A DNA stretch of 64,000 nucleotides from Isoptericola sp. AK164 (lineage in GTDB: Bacteria; Actinomycetota; Actinomycetes; Actinomycetales; Cellulomonadaceae). The translations under genes were made by a program, and so were the position numbers. The notes beneath the pieces are model-generated. The model did not search any database. It worked only from the letters and a program-made list of their open reading frames with translations, and was not told the DNA's origin. Numbering within the stretch: position 1 is the first letter of the stretch; each line of letters starts with the position of its first letter. Of the stretch, positions 47,086 through 55,376 are shown piece by piece. The stretch lies in NCBI RefSeq assembly GCF_029643425.1, contig NZ_CP119106.1:2108001-2172000 (forward strand), given 5' to 3'.

Positions 47086-48258
47086 CTAGCTCGCCTGACT
47101 CCCACTCCCCCGCGTCGCCGTCACTGCCAACCGCTCCGCGATCAGCTGCTCACGTGAGTCCGTGCTGTGCTGATACCGCATCGCCGCGGCAGCGGTGGAG
47201 TGGCCGGCGCGCGCCATGAGCTCGGCGAGCGTGGCGCCCTCGTGAGCCGCCAGCGTCAGGCCGGTGTGCCGCAGGTCGTGGAATCGCAGATCGGGGCGTC
47301 CGGCCGCCGCTCTCGCCTTGTTGAAGTGCCACTTCATCGCCGAGTTCGCCAGGTGCCCGCCTGACGACGCCGGGAAGAGCAGAGCGTCCCCTTCCGGCTC
47401 GACGTGAGTCGCGAGGTGGCTGGCCAGCACGGGCACGATGTGGAACGGGATCGTGACGTCTCGCACGCCGGCATCCGACTTGGGCTTGCCGACGACGTGC
47501 TCTCCACCGACGCGCGCGACCGCGCGACGAACATGCACCACGCCTGTGGGCCGCGGGCCGTCCATGTCGAGCTCGAGGTCACGCCGCCGGAGTTCGGCCG
47601 CTTCGCCGTACCGGAGGCTGCACCACGCCGAGATCAGCACCATGGCGCGCAGCCGATCGGGCATCGAGTCCACGATGGCGTCCAACTCGGCGAGCGTCGG
47701 CACCTTCGTCTCCGAGGCACGCGCAGCCGTGCCGGCGCCCTTGATGACGCACGGGTTGGCAGCGATGAGCTGATCCCCGACCGCGGTCGACAGGATGGCG
47801 CGCAACAGCGAGTAGGCGTGAGAGCGGTAGGTGCGGCCGGTCGTGTCCCGGAGCCCGTTCCACCAGTCGCGGACCGCGGACGGCGTGATCTCGTCGAGCC
47901 GGTGGTCGGCGAACCTCGGCAGGATGAACCGCTCGAGCAACCGCTCGTAGTGGGCCACGGTCCGGGGCTTGAGCGGTCGGCCCCGCACCTCCCGGTGATC
48001 CAGCCACTGCACCGCGTACTCGCCGAGGACGGGGGCCGGCGTGTCGTCCGGTGTCTCGCTCACGCGGGACCAGGTGCCGTTGCGGATGGCGCGGTGCACC
48101 TCGGCGAGCCAGCCCTCGGCGTCCTCGCGATGCTCGAACGTGTGGGGACCCGTGTGCCTGGCGCCGTCCGGGCCGGTGTAGCTCGCCTGGTACCGGCCCG
48201 AGCGCATGGCCTGGATCTTCCCGAACGCTCGCCGCGTCCGCCGCTTCGAATCTGCCAC
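47086..48258 (-). CDS. int: Tyrosine-family site-specific integrase
   Basis: 390 residues from GTG 48258, preceded by GGGGGA; an ATG at 48282 would add 8 residues. Domains: N-terminal arm-binding segment (AFGKIQAMRSGRYQASYTGPDG...), a SAM-like core-binding domain (about 75-160) and a catalytic domain with R (CSLRYGEAAEL), K (VGKPKSDAG), HDLRHT, GHS and the nucleophile region AMRYQH. All catalytic residues are present, so it should be active. It is next to attR, and repeats resembling arm sites overlap its upstream region, which could let it repress itself. It belongs to the actinophage/pSAM2-type integrases. Confidence 0.94.
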   Translation of the reverse strand: MADSKRRTRRAFGKIQAMRSGRYQASYTGPDGARHTGPHTFEHREDAEGWLAEVHRAIRNGTWSRVSETPDDTPAPVLGEYAVQWLDHREVRGRPLKPRTVAHYERLLERFILPRFADHRLDEITPSAVRDWWNGLRDTTGRTYRSHAYSLLRAILSTAVGDQLIAANPCVIKGAGTAARASETKVPTLAELDAIVDSMPDRLRAMVLISAWCSLRYGEAAELRRRDLELDMDGPRPTGVVHVRRAVARVGGEHVVGKPKSDAGVRDVTIPFHIVPVLASHLATHVEPEGDALLFPASSGGHLANSAMKWHFNKARAAAGRPDLRFHDLRHTGLTLAAHEGATLAELMARAGHSTAAAAMRYQHSTDSREQLIAERLAVTATRGSGSQAS

Positions 48259-48267
48259 CGTTCCCCC

Positions 48268-48285
48268 GCATCCTGTCTGCATCTT
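48268..48285. repeat. Candidate integrase arm-type sites, right end
   Basis: GCATCCT (48268-48274) and GCATCTT (48279-48285), 11-bp period, matching the left-end pair at 38021-38038. Two more ATCCT cores follow (48305-48309 and 48327-48331). Confidence 0.5.
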
Positions 48286-48396
48286 TGCGGCCGTCCACAG
48301 GGTCATCCTGTGACACCTACAGTCACATCCTATCGGCACGGCAGCCGCATGAACAGGCGGTTTACGGTGTGATCTCGCGAGATCCGACCGAGACTT

Positions 48397-48425
48397 GTCA
48401 CTGGTTCAAGTCCAGTCGCGGGAGC
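48397..48425 (+). repeat. attR, second copy of the 29-bp core
   Basis: Identical to attL at 37928-37956. It is only the 3' part of tRNA-Asn (T-arm and acceptor) and is not a second tRNA gene. Confidence 0.95.
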
Positions 48426-48430
48426 CCACG

Positions 48431-48468
48431 GAGAAAGGCCCCTGACCTCGCGGTCAGGGGCCTTTCTC
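48431..48468. terminator. Native tRNA-Asn terminator, displaced by the element
   Basis: A 17-bp perfect stem (48431-48447 with 48452-48468) and TCGC loop, beginning 6 bases after attR. It would have followed tRNA-Asn before insertion, and also serves dps on the other strand. Confidence 0.85.
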
Positions 48469-48486
48469 GTGTCGGTGGACGGTGGG

Positions 48487-49065
48487 TCAGCCGGCGTCGC
48501 GCTCGGCCTCCCGCGCCTGCCGGGCGGCGGCGATCTCCGAGGTCGCCCCGGCGGTCGACAGCTCTCCCCCGGCGGTCTCGAGGTGCGCCCGCACGAACCA
48601 GTGGAACTGCTCCAGGTCGCGCAGGTTGCCGATCAGCAGGTCGTTGGTCACGTCGTCGAGCTCGGCCGTGGTCTCGGCCGCCTGGCGGTGCGCGGCGATG
48701 ACGCCCTGGTACACCTCGTCCAGCGCCCCGAGGTGCTCGATGGTCGTGGCCCGGCCCAGGTGGTAGTCCTCCCAGGTGCGGTGGGCGACGAGCGCCCCGG
48801 GGGTGCCCTGCGGCACCCCGCCGAGCGTGGCGATGCGTTCGGCGACGTCATCGGCCATGAGCCGCACGGCGTCGACCTGCGGGTCGAGCATCTCGTGCAC
48901 GGCGATGAAGTGCGGCCCGACGACGTTCCAGTGGACGTGCTTGAGCGTCAGGTGGAGGTCGGTCAGCGAGTTGAGGCGGTCCTGCAGGATCTCGGCGACC
49001 CGGGCGCCGTCCTCGGCGGTCATCGACGGGACCGTGTAGGTGGGTTGGTGCGTGCCGTCAGCCAT
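48487..49065 (-). CDS. dps: Dps-family DNA-protecting ferritin
   Basis: 192 residues from ATG 49065, with an excellent AGAAGGAGATCCG upstream. Twelve-subunit iron store that oxidises Fe(II) with peroxide and protects DNA in stress. Seen: LTDLHLTLKHVHWNVVGPHFIAVHEMLDPQVD, the ferroxidase helix with the conserved H-x-H-W and H-x3-D, then ERIATLGG and NLRDLEQFHWFVRAHLE. A C-terminal tail (ATSEIAAARQAREAERDAG) may add DNA binding. It lies outside the mobile element, just right of attR. Confidence 0.93.
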   Translation of the reverse strand: MADGTHQPTYTVPSMTAEDGARVAEILQDRLNSLTDLHLTLKHVHWNVVGPHFIAVHEMLDPQVDAVRLMADDVAERIATLGGVPQGTPGALVAHRTWEDYHLGRATTIEHLGALDEVYQGVIAAHRQAAETTAELDDVTNDLLIGNLRDLEQFHWFVRAHLETAGGELSTAGATSEIAAARQAREAERDAG

Positions 49066-49139
49066 CGGATCTCCTTCTGTCGGTCGTCCTTCCATGCTCA
49101 CGCCCAGCCCCACCGACCGCGACCCGAGAGCGTCCGGCG

Positions 49140-49145
49140 TACGGT
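49140..49145 (+). promoter_or_regulatory. -10 box (TACGGT) for gene 49152
   Basis: TACGGT ends 6 bases before the ATG at 49152, a leaderless arrangement. Confidence 0.45.
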
Positions 49146-49151
49146 GATCCC

Positions 49152-49400
49152 ATGAGCGAGGACGACCTGGACGCCGGTGTCCCGCAGGTGGACCCGGCGG
49201 TCCGCGACGCGCTGACCACGGCCGAGGGCTGGATCGGGCCGGAGATCCAGGGGGTCGCCGTCGGCGAGACCGCCCAGGGCGACCCCTGCCTGGTCGTGTA
49301 CGCGCCCGACCCGGAGTCGCCGGCCGTGCGCGAGCTGCCGCCCGCCGTCGGCGACGTCCCGGTGCGCGTCGAGGCCGCCGGCCCCTTCGCCGCGGAGTAG
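49152..49400 (+). CDS. Small protein resembling the N-terminal domain of the adjacent protease
   Basis: 82 residues. The core GVAVGETAQGDPCLVVYAPDPESPAVRELPPAVGDVPVRVEAAG has the same plan as the N-terminal part of the trypsin-like protease encoded next door: a VGVG strand, then a V-x-V-x-V-x-x-x-LP and G-x-PV-x-V sequence. It seems to be that domain made alone. It could be a pro-domain-like inhibitor or chaperone of the protease; inference only. It is divergent from dps and convergent with the protease gene. Confidence 0.6.
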   Translation: MSEDDLDAGVPQVDPAVRDALTTAEGWIGPEIQGVAVGETAQGDPCLVVYAPDPESPAVRELPPAVGDVPVRVEAAGPFAAE

Positions 49401-49439
49401 CCCCGCGCGAGCCGGCGGCCTCGACGCCGCGCACGACGG

Positions 49440-50429
49440 TCACGGCCAGAGGCGCACCCCGAGCAGCCGCTGCACGTAGGCGATCGGGTTGAGGATCGTC
49501 GCCGTGCTCGACCCCGCGAACAGCAGCCCCACCGGGTTGTTCTGCAGGTCCAGCACGAGCGACCCGGAGTCGCCGCCGGCGGACATGTCCGTGGTGACGA
49601 TCTGGCGACCGAACTTGGCCACCTTGCCCCCGCCGTAGTTGACGTTCACCGTGGCGTTGAGCGCGGTCACCCGGCCCGTGGTGAAGTGCGTGGTCCGCCC
49701 GGTCTTCTTCAGCACCATCCCGACCTGCGCCGCCTTGACCAGCGACTGCGGGTACCCGGTCCAGTAGATGTCCCGGTCGATGGTGTCGAAGGGGACCTCG
49801 GCGATCGCCGCGTCGACCAGGTTCGTCGTCCCGTCGAACTTGATCGGCACGTACCGTGCGAGGCGCCCGATCACGTCCGCCGGGAAGGTGCCGCCGTCGA
49901 ACGCCCCCGGCTGGATGATCGGGTCGCCGATCTTGGCGTCGTTCGAGTTGGCGAGCACGTGGTTGTTGCTCAGCGCGTAGTAGCGCGGCGGCTTGCCGGG
50001 CACCGTGCCGCGCAGGTCGTAGGCCCCGGCACCGAGCGTGCCGGCCGTGACCTTCAGGTGCCCGATGCTGTAGCCGGGCCGCGCCGGGCGCACCCGCGTG
50101 GCCAGCTTCTGGACGCCCACCTCGGCGGCGGGCTCGGCGTCCCCACCCGCCTGCAGGACGCCGACCTCCATCAGGTCGGTCGGCTTGCCGCCGATGGTCT
50201 TGGGCACCGGCTTGCCGGACAGCAGCTCGGGCGGCAGCTTCTGCTCGACCAGCACCATGACGCTGGGCTTGTCCGTCTGGACCCCGCCGGTGATCTTGTA
50301 GCCGAGGCCGACCCCCACCACGTTCTCGGTGGCCAGCAGGTCGTCCTCGGCCGCGTCGCGCGTCGGGGCGACGGCGGAGAACGCCTCCGGTACGTCGGCC
50401 TCGACGTCGAACAGCTCGTCGTCGTGCAT
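49440..50429 (-). CDS. Trypsin-like serine protease (Nal1/DegP-fold type)
   Basis: 329 residues from ATG 50429, with GGAGGAACC upstream. N-terminal beta-rich domain (about 34-90: ENVVGVGLGYKITGGVQ, VMVLVEQKLPPELL), then a chymotrypsin-like domain: His in YALSNNHVLANS, Asp in NLVDAAIAEV and Ser in SAGGDSGSLVLD. The catalytic triad is complete. No signal peptide or membrane segment, so it looks cytoplasmic. This type is found in diverse bacteria and in plants (NAL1); substrates are unknown in bacteria. Confidence 0.85.
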   Translation of the reverse strand: MHDDELFDVEADVPEAFSAVAPTRDAAEDDLLATENVVGVGLGYKITGGVQTDKPSVMVLVEQKLPPELLSGKPVPKTIGGKPTDLMEVGVLQAGGDAEPAAEVGVQKLATRVRPARPGYSIGHLKVTAGTLGAGAYDLRGTVPGKPPRYYALSNNHVLANSNDAKIGDPIIQPGAFDGGTFPADVIGRLARYVPIKFDGTTNLVDAAIAEVPFDTIDRDIYWTGYPQSLVKAAQVGMVLKKTGRTTHFTTGRVTALNATVNVNYGGGKVAKFGRQIVTTDMSAGGDSGSLVLDLQNNPVGLLFAGSSTATILNPIAYVQRLLGVRLWP

Positions 50430-50547
50430 GGTTCCTCCCCCACGGGGAGACCGGAACGCCGGTCCGGGCGGGCCGCGACACCGCTCCGGCACCCCTGCCA
50501 GGAGGGAGCCGGCGCGCGGACGACCCGATACGGGGCCCGCGGGTGAA

Positions 50548-52500
50548 TCAGGCGCTCTCGCGCAGCTCGCGCCGTTCCTTCTCGATCGCGACGAGCTCCT
50601 CGAACGCCGCCCGGTAGGCGTCCGGGTCGGCCTGGGCGTCGAGCCGCTGCACGCGGCTCTTGGCGTCGGCGATGCGGCGGGTCAGGCCCAGGTCAGCGAC
50701 CTTGCGCACGACGTCGGCCACGAACGCGGCGATGGCGCTCTCGCGGTCCTCGGGCACCGGCGCCACGGCGAGCTCGGTGACCAGCGGCGAGACGGCGTCG
50801 CCGGCCTCCTCGACGACGGTCTCCACCCAACGGTTGCCGCCCAGGCCGGCCCCGGTGCGCACTCCCCCGGCGGCACGGATCGCCGCGTGCACGGCCCGCC
50901 ACGCGGGGGTGGCGAAGGCGTCCGGGCCGAGGTCGTCGAACGTGACCGGCACGTGCTGCGGGTACTGCAGCACGACGACCAGGGCGAGCCGTTCGATGCG
51001 CGCCACCGGGTCGGCCGGGTCGGGGGCGCTGAGGACGGGACCGGCCACAGGCCCGTCCGACGGCGTCTCGACGGCGCGCTCGGGACGTGCGGTGCGCTCG
51101 TCCCGGCGTCGGGCCGGCCCCGGTGTGCTGTGCGCCCTGCCCACCTCGCGGCGGACCTCGTCGGTGTCGATGCCGATCCAGCGGGCCAGCAGCCGGGCGT
51201 AGCCGAGCTGCATGGACCGGTCGCGGATGCCGGCGACCATCGGCGCCGCCGCCCGCAGCGCGTTGACGCGACCCTCGACCGTGTCGAGGTCGAAGCCGTC
51301 GAGGGTGGTGCGGATGACGAACTCGAACAGCGGCACACGGGTGTCCACCAGCGTGCGCACCGCGTCGGGGCCGCGCTCCATGCGCAGGTCGCACGGGTCC
51401 ATGCCGCTGGGCTCGACGGCGACGAACGTCTGGGCGTGGAAGCGCTGGTCCTCGCCGAAGGCCCGCATGGCGGCCTTCTGACCGGCGGCGTCGCCGTCGA
51501 ACGTGAAGATGATCTCCCCGCCGAGCGACGCGCCGGAGGCGAGCTGCAGTCCGCCGCCCGCGGTGGTGTCGCCGAGCAGGCGGCGCACGACCTTGGCGTG
51601 CTCGGCGCCGAACGCGGTGCCGCAGGTCGCCACCGCCGTGTCCACGCCGGACAGGTGCGCGGCCATGACGTCGGTGTACCCCTCGACGATGACGACCCGC
51701 TTGTTCTGGGCGATCGCGCGCTTGGCCAGGTCGATCCCGTAGAGGACCTGCGCCTTCTTGTACAGGGTCGTCTCGGGGGTGTTGAGGTACTTGGGGCCGG
51801 GGTCGTCGTCGAAGAGCTTGCGCGCCCCGAACCCGATGACGGCGCCGGTCACGTCCCGGATCGGCCACACGAGCCGTCCGCGGAACCGGTCGTAGATCCC
51901 GCGCTGCCCCTGGCTGACCAGCCCCGAGGCGACGAGCTCGGGCTGGGTGAACCCGCGGCTCTGCAGGTGCCGCAGCAGCGCGTCCCACCCGGTCGGGGCG
52001 TACCCGAGACCGAACGTCTCGGCGTCGGCCCGCTCGAAGCTGCGCTCGGCGAGGAACGCCCGGGCCGCCTGCGCACCGGGCGCGAAGAGCTGCTCGGCGT
52101 AGAACGCGGCGGCGACGCGGTGGGCCTCGAGCAGGCGCTGGCGACGGCCGGGCTCCTCGCGCGGCCCCCGCTGGGCGGCGGCGCCGGTGCGGGAGTCCTC
52201 GTAGTGCAGCTCGACGCCGACCTTGTCGGCGAGGTACTCGACGGCGTCGGTGAACCCCATCCCGTCGATCTTCTGCACGAACGAGATGACGTCGCCGCCC
52301 TCGCCGCAGCCGAAGCAGTGCCAGCGGCCCACGCCCGGCCGGACGTGGAAGGAGGGGGTGCGCTCGTCGTGGAACGGGCACAGGCCCTTCATCGAGCCGA
52401 CGCCGGCGGACTTGAGGGTGACGTGCTGGCCGACGATCTCGTCGATGCGCGCGCGGTCGCGGACGGCGTCCACGTCGTCGCGCTTGATCAGGCCTGCCAC
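50548..52500 (-). CDS. dnaG: DNA primase
   Basis: 650 residues from GTG 52500 (VAGLIKRDDVDAVRDRARI). Makes RNA primers for replication. Seen: CHC2 zinc finger CPFHDERTPSFHVRPGVGRWHCFGCGEGGD (residues about 40-70), the TOPRIM domain VVIVEGYTDVMAAH and IIFTFDGDAAGQKA (E and D-x-D metal ligands), and a C-terminal helicase-binding region. TAGACT lies 7 bases before the GTG (leaderless). Upstream is a 56-base palindrome and dgt. In many actinobacteria dgt and dnaG are adjacent, as here. Confidence 0.95.
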   Translation of the reverse strand: MAGLIKRDDVDAVRDRARIDEIVGQHVTLKSAGVGSMKGLCPFHDERTPSFHVRPGVGRWHCFGCGEGGDVISFVQKIDGMGFTDAVEYLADKVGVELHYEDSRTGAAAQRGPREEPGRRQRLLEAHRVAAAFYAEQLFAPGAQAARAFLAERSFERADAETFGLGYAPTGWDALLRHLQSRGFTQPELVASGLVSQGQRGIYDRFRGRLVWPIRDVTGAVIGFGARKLFDDDPGPKYLNTPETTLYKKAQVLYGIDLAKRAIAQNKRVVIVEGYTDVMAAHLSGVDTAVATCGTAFGAEHAKVVRRLLGDTTAGGGLQLASGASLGGEIIFTFDGDAAGQKAAMRAFGEDQRFHAQTFVAVEPSGMDPCDLRMERGPDAVRTLVDTRVPLFEFVIRTTLDGFDLDTVEGRVNALRAAAPMVAGIRDRSMQLGYARLLARWIGIDTDEVRREVGRAHSTPGPARRRDERTARPERAVETPSDGPVAGPVLSAPDPADPVARIERLALVVVLQYPQHVPVTFDDLGPDAFATPAWRAVHAAIRAAGGVRTGAGLGGNRWVETVVEEAGDAVSPLVTELAVAPVPEDRESAIAAFVADVVRKVADLGLTRRIADAKSRVQRLDAQADPDAYRAAFEELVAIEKERRELRESA

Positions 52501-52507
52501 GGGCGCG

Positions 52508-52513
52508 AGTCTA
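52508..52513 (-). promoter_or_regulatory. -10 box (TAGACT) of dnaG
   Basis: TAGACT on the minus strand ends 7 bases before the GTG at 52500. Confidence 0.45.
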
Positions 52514-52535
52514 TGCCCCTGCACGCCCCTGCGTT

Positions 52536-52591
52536 GTGGGCAGGAGATCTGCAGCCCCGGACCGGTCCGGAGCTGCAGATCTCATGCCCAC
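52536..52591. other. 56-base near-perfect palindrome between dgt and dnaG
   Basis: GTGGGCA...GAGATCTGCAGC...CCGGACC | GGTCCGG...GCTGCAGATCTC...TGCCCAC: 26 of 28 positions pair, with mismatches only at two single bases. It ends 16 bases before the dgt stop and lies 23 bases upstream of the dnaG promoter box. No T-run follows. It could be a terminator for dgt, a cruciform or a protein site. Confidence 0.7.
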
Positions 52592-52606
52592 GACCGAGGG
52601 GAGGTC

Positions 52607-53941
52607 TCAGTCGTCGCCGCGCACCAGCCGGCCGTGCATCTGGACCGCCGAGACGTCCGTCAGCGAGGCCACCTGGTCCACCACGACGCGCAGTCGGGCG
52701 GCGTCGTCGGACGCCGCCCGCCAGTCCGCGGCGAACTGGGGCTCGAGCGCCACCGGGGCGCGGTCCGCGAGCACCTTGACCAGGTCGGCGACGATCTCGC
52801 GCTGGGCCGCGTACAGCGGCTCGGACTCCCGCGGCGCCATGACGTAGGTGACGGCCACGCCCTTGAGCGCCAGGATCTCGTCGGCCGTCTCGGGCGGGAC
52901 GACGAGCTGCGCCGAGTACCGGGTCAGCGGCCCCTCGCCGTACACCTCGCGGGTGGCCCGCTGGGCCGCGCCGCTGAACCGGCCGATGAGCTGGCTGGTG
53001 GCGTCCTTGAGCCCGGCCAGGGCACCGCGCGACCCGTCGAAGTCGGTCACGAGGTAGCCCGTGTCCCGCAGCCGGCACAGGGCCGCGTCGAGGGCGTCAG
53101 CGTCGTGCCAGGCGCCGTACCAGGACCGCACGTGCTCGACGATGCGGGCCCGCTCGGCCTCGTCGTCGAGCACTCGCAGGTCCAGGCGGCTGCCCACCAC
53201 GGCGTCCTCGACGTCGTGCACGGAGTAGCTGATGTCGTCGGCGAGGTCCATGACCTGCGCCTCCATGCAGCGCACCATGGACTGCGGTGCGCCGCGGCGC
53301 AGCCACGCGAAGACGGGGGCGTCGTCGGGGTAGACGCCGAACTTGCCGGTACGGGACCCGTCCGGCCGCGGCGGGCCCTCGTGGAGCCGCCACGGGTACT
53401 TCACCGAGGCGTCCAGCGAGGCCCGCGTGAGGTTCAGGCCGCGCGGGGCGCCGTCGGCGTCGAGGATCTTGGGCTCGAGCCGGGTCAGCAGGCGCAGGGT
53501 CTGGGCGTTGCCCTCGAACCCGCCGATCTCCGCCGCGAGCTCGGCCAGCACCCGCTCGCCGTTGTGCCCGAACGGCGGGTGGCCCAGGTCGTGCGTGAGG
53601 CAGGCGGTGTCGACCAGGTCCGGGTCGCAGCCCAGCGCCCGGCCCATCTCCCGCCCGACCTGGGCCACCTCGAGCGAGTGCGTCAGCCGGGTCCGCACGA
53701 AGTCGTCGCTGCCCGGCGTGAGCACCTGGGTCTTGGCACCGAGGCGCCGCAGGCCCGAGGAGTGCACCACACGGGCACGGTCGCGCTCGAACGGGGTGCG
53801 GTCCTTGGACTTGGGCGGTTCGGCGGCCCACCGCTCGGTGTCGGCGTCGGTGTACGACGCCGGACCTTCCTCGCCGGGGGCAGGACGGGGTCCGGTGCCG
53901 ACCACGTCCGGGTCGAAGGCCTCCTGCGAGAACGTCTGCAC
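52607..53941 (-). CDS. dgt: Deoxyguanosinetriphosphate triphosphohydrolase-like protein
   Basis: 444 residues. HD-domain enzyme that removes triphosphate from dNTPs. Seen: N-terminal DRTPFERDRARVVHSSGLRRLGAKTQVL, then RTRLTHSLEVAQVGREMG, and THDLGHPPFGHNGE (the HD metal pair), then MDLADDISYSVHDVEDA. This is the dGTPase type 2 pattern common in actinobacteria; nucleotide preference is not readable. TAGGCT lies 6 bases before the GTG (leaderless). Confidence 0.93.
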   Translation of the reverse strand: MQTFSQEAFDPDVVGTGPRPAPGEEGPASYTDADTERWAAEPPKSKDRTPFERDRARVVHSSGLRRLGAKTQVLTPGSDDFVRTRLTHSLEVAQVGREMGRALGCDPDLVDTACLTHDLGHPPFGHNGERVLAELAAEIGGFEGNAQTLRLLTRLEPKILDADGAPRGLNLTRASLDASVKYPWRLHEGPPRPDGSRTGKFGVYPDDAPVFAWLRRGAPQSMVRCMEAQVMDLADDISYSVHDVEDAVVGSRLDLRVLDDEAERARIVEHVRSWYGAWHDADALDAALCRLRDTGYLVTDFDGSRGALAGLKDATSQLIGRFSGAAQRATREVYGEGPLTRYSAQLVVPPETADEILALKGVAVTYVMAPRESEPLYAAQREIVADLVKVLADRAPVALEPQFAADWRAASDDAARLRVVVDQVASLTDVSAVQMHGRLVRGDD

Positions 53942-53947
53942 GAGGGC

Positions 53948-53953
53948 AGCCTA
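53948..53953 (-). promoter_or_regulatory. -10 box (TAGGCT) of dgt
   Basis: TAGGCT on the minus strand ends 6 bases before the GTG at 53941; it overlaps the 3' end of the phosphoesterase gene. Confidence 0.45.
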
Positions 53954-54715
53954 CCGAGCGCCGCCCACGGGCTCGACGGCCGACAGCCCGCGGTAGACGG
54001 CGGTCCGCAGCTCCTGCGCCCAGGCGGCGTACTGCGGCATGTCCGCCTCACGGGCGACGGCCAGCTCGGCCTCCACGTCGTAGGACAGACGGACGACCTG
54101 CAGGCCGAAGGGCGCCGGGTCCTGTCCGGGGACCCCCTCGAGGACCACGTAGGCCGCCGAGGGTTCGTCGAGCGCGTTGCCGACGCTGCCGGCGTTGAAG
54201 AGGGTGCGCCCGCGCCGGGTGCGCTGGTAGGCGGCGTGGACGTCGCCGTAGCCGACCAGGTCGGGTTCCGGCCCCGGTCCCGTGAGGTCCGTGGCGGCGA
54301 ACATCCCGGCGAACTCCTCGCGGGTATGGTCGACGTGGACCCGCGTGTGCACACTCGTCGCCGAGGCGTGGAAGAGCCGGATCCGCCGCCCGGAGAGCTG
54401 CAGGTCGTGGCACAGCGGCCGGCGGCGGATCAGCTCGCGCTGTTCGGGGCGCAGCTCGTCGCGCCACCAGACCATCTCGTCGGGCCCGTCGTCGGCGATC
54501 GCCGGCAGGAAGTCGTCCCAGTTGCCGCGGACGTTGACCTCGCAGACCTGCTCCGTGCGGTCCACGACGGCGCGGCCGCGCGGCCCCTTGCCCACGTCGT
54601 CGCCCAGGTTCAGGATCCGGGTGATCCCGCGGCGCTCGATGTCCGCCAGGACCGCCTCCAGGGCGGTGAGGTTGCCGTGGACGTCGGACAGGATCGCGAT
54701 CTGCTCGGTGGCCAC
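53951..54715 (-). CDS. Metallophosphoesterase
   Basis: 254 residues. Calcineurin-like fold: D-x-H in ILSDVHGNLTALEAVL, GD in ILNLGDDVGKGP, GN-[HD]-like VRGNWDDFL and the C-terminal GYGDVHAAY and NAGSVGN motifs. This is the YfcE/PrpE-like subclass (no signal peptide, cytoplasmic). TAGCAT lies 6 bases before the GTG (leaderless). Substrate unknown; some members hydrolyse cyclic nucleotides or diadenosine polyphosphates. The dgt gene starts 9 bases after its stop. Confidence 0.88.
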   Translation of the reverse strand: MATEQIAILSDVHGNLTALEAVLADIERRGITRILNLGDDVGKGPRGRAVVDRTEQVCEVNVRGNWDDFLPAIADDGPDEMVWWRDELRPEQRELIRRRPLCHDLQLSGRRIRLFHASATSVHTRVHVDHTREEFAGMFAATDLTGPGPEPDLVGYGDVHAAYQRTRRGRTLFNAGSVGNALDEPSAAYVVLEGVPGQDPAPFGLQVVRLSYDVEAELAVAREADMPQYAAWAQELRTAVYRGLSAVEPVGGAR

Positions 54716-54721
54716 GCGTCG

Positions 54722-54727
54722 ATGCTA
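54722..54727 (-). promoter_or_regulatory. -10 box (TAGCAT) of the phosphoesterase gene
   Basis: TAGCAT on the minus strand ends 6 bases before the GTG at 54715. Confidence 0.45.
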
Positions 54728-55237
54728 CGCGCGCCCGGTGCGCTCGAGGACGCCGCGGACGTACGCGATCTGCGCCGCGTGCTCCAGGGAGTCGTTCGCG
54801 ACGCTCACGAGCCGCGCCCCGCGGGTGACCGGCGGGTCCCAGGCGTCGTCGACCACCTCGTCGAGGTCGTCGTCGGTCAGCCCGGCGAGCACGTCGAGCG
54901 ACTCCGCGGCGACCGCGTCCACGTAGCCCAGCAGCAGCTCGCCCGGCGCGCGGACCCTCGCGACGTCGTCGGAGGTGTGCCCGTAGCCGGTGTCGTGCAG
55001 GCCGAACGGCAGGTCGAACCGGTCCGCCCAGCCACGCGAGTACACCTGGTCGCGGCCGACGACGTCGGCGACCTGGACGTCCTGGTCGCGGCCGATGTGC
55101 CAGGTGAGCCACGCGATCGTGTTCGCCGCCGGGTCGAGCCGCTCGACGAGCGCGGCGTCGCCGAGCCCGTCGACCGCGCGGTGCACCGTGGGCGCGATCC
55201 GGGAGTACAGGTCCTGCAGCACCGCGACGCCGTGCAT
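54725..55237 (-). CDS. DinB/DUF664-like protein (mycothiol-dependent transferase fold)
   Basis: 170 residues, a four-helix bundle of the DinB type. Histidines in AWLTWHIGRDQD (about 43) and SLEHAAQIAYVRG (about 155) could form the metal site with a third residue; DDAWDPPVTRGARLVS is typical of DUF664. Many actinobacterial relatives are mycothiol transferases. The ATG has GGAGGA upstream. Exact reaction unknown. Confidence 0.8.
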   Translation of the reverse strand: MHGVAVLQDLYSRIAPTVHRAVDGLGDAALVERLDPAANTIAWLTWHIGRDQDVQVADVVGRDQVYSRGWADRFDLPFGLHDTGYGHTSDDVARVRAPGELLLGYVDAVAAESLDVLAGLTDDDLDEVVDDAWDPPVTRGARLVSVANDSLEHAAQIAYVRGVLERTGRA

Positions 55238-55326
55238 CGTTCCTCCGTCGGTCGGGGTCGGTGGTCCCGCTGCCCACCGTGCCCCGGACCGCCGGCCGGC
55301 GCGACCGGGCCCCGTGACGGACCTCC

Positions 55327-55358
55327 CGGTCAGGCATCGGCCACCCGATGCCTGACCG
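55327..55358 (-). terminator. Terminator of the alpha-glucan operon
   Basis: A 14-bp perfect stem, CGGTCAGGCATCGG (55327-55340) with 55345-55358, around CCAC, just downstream of the GH13 gene. Confidence 0.8.
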
Positions 55359-55376
55359 ACGGCGCCGTCATGGGGC

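Noticed and set aside
48397-48425. Second tRNA-Asn gene
   Set aside because: Only the T-arm and 3' acceptor strand are present; it is attR.
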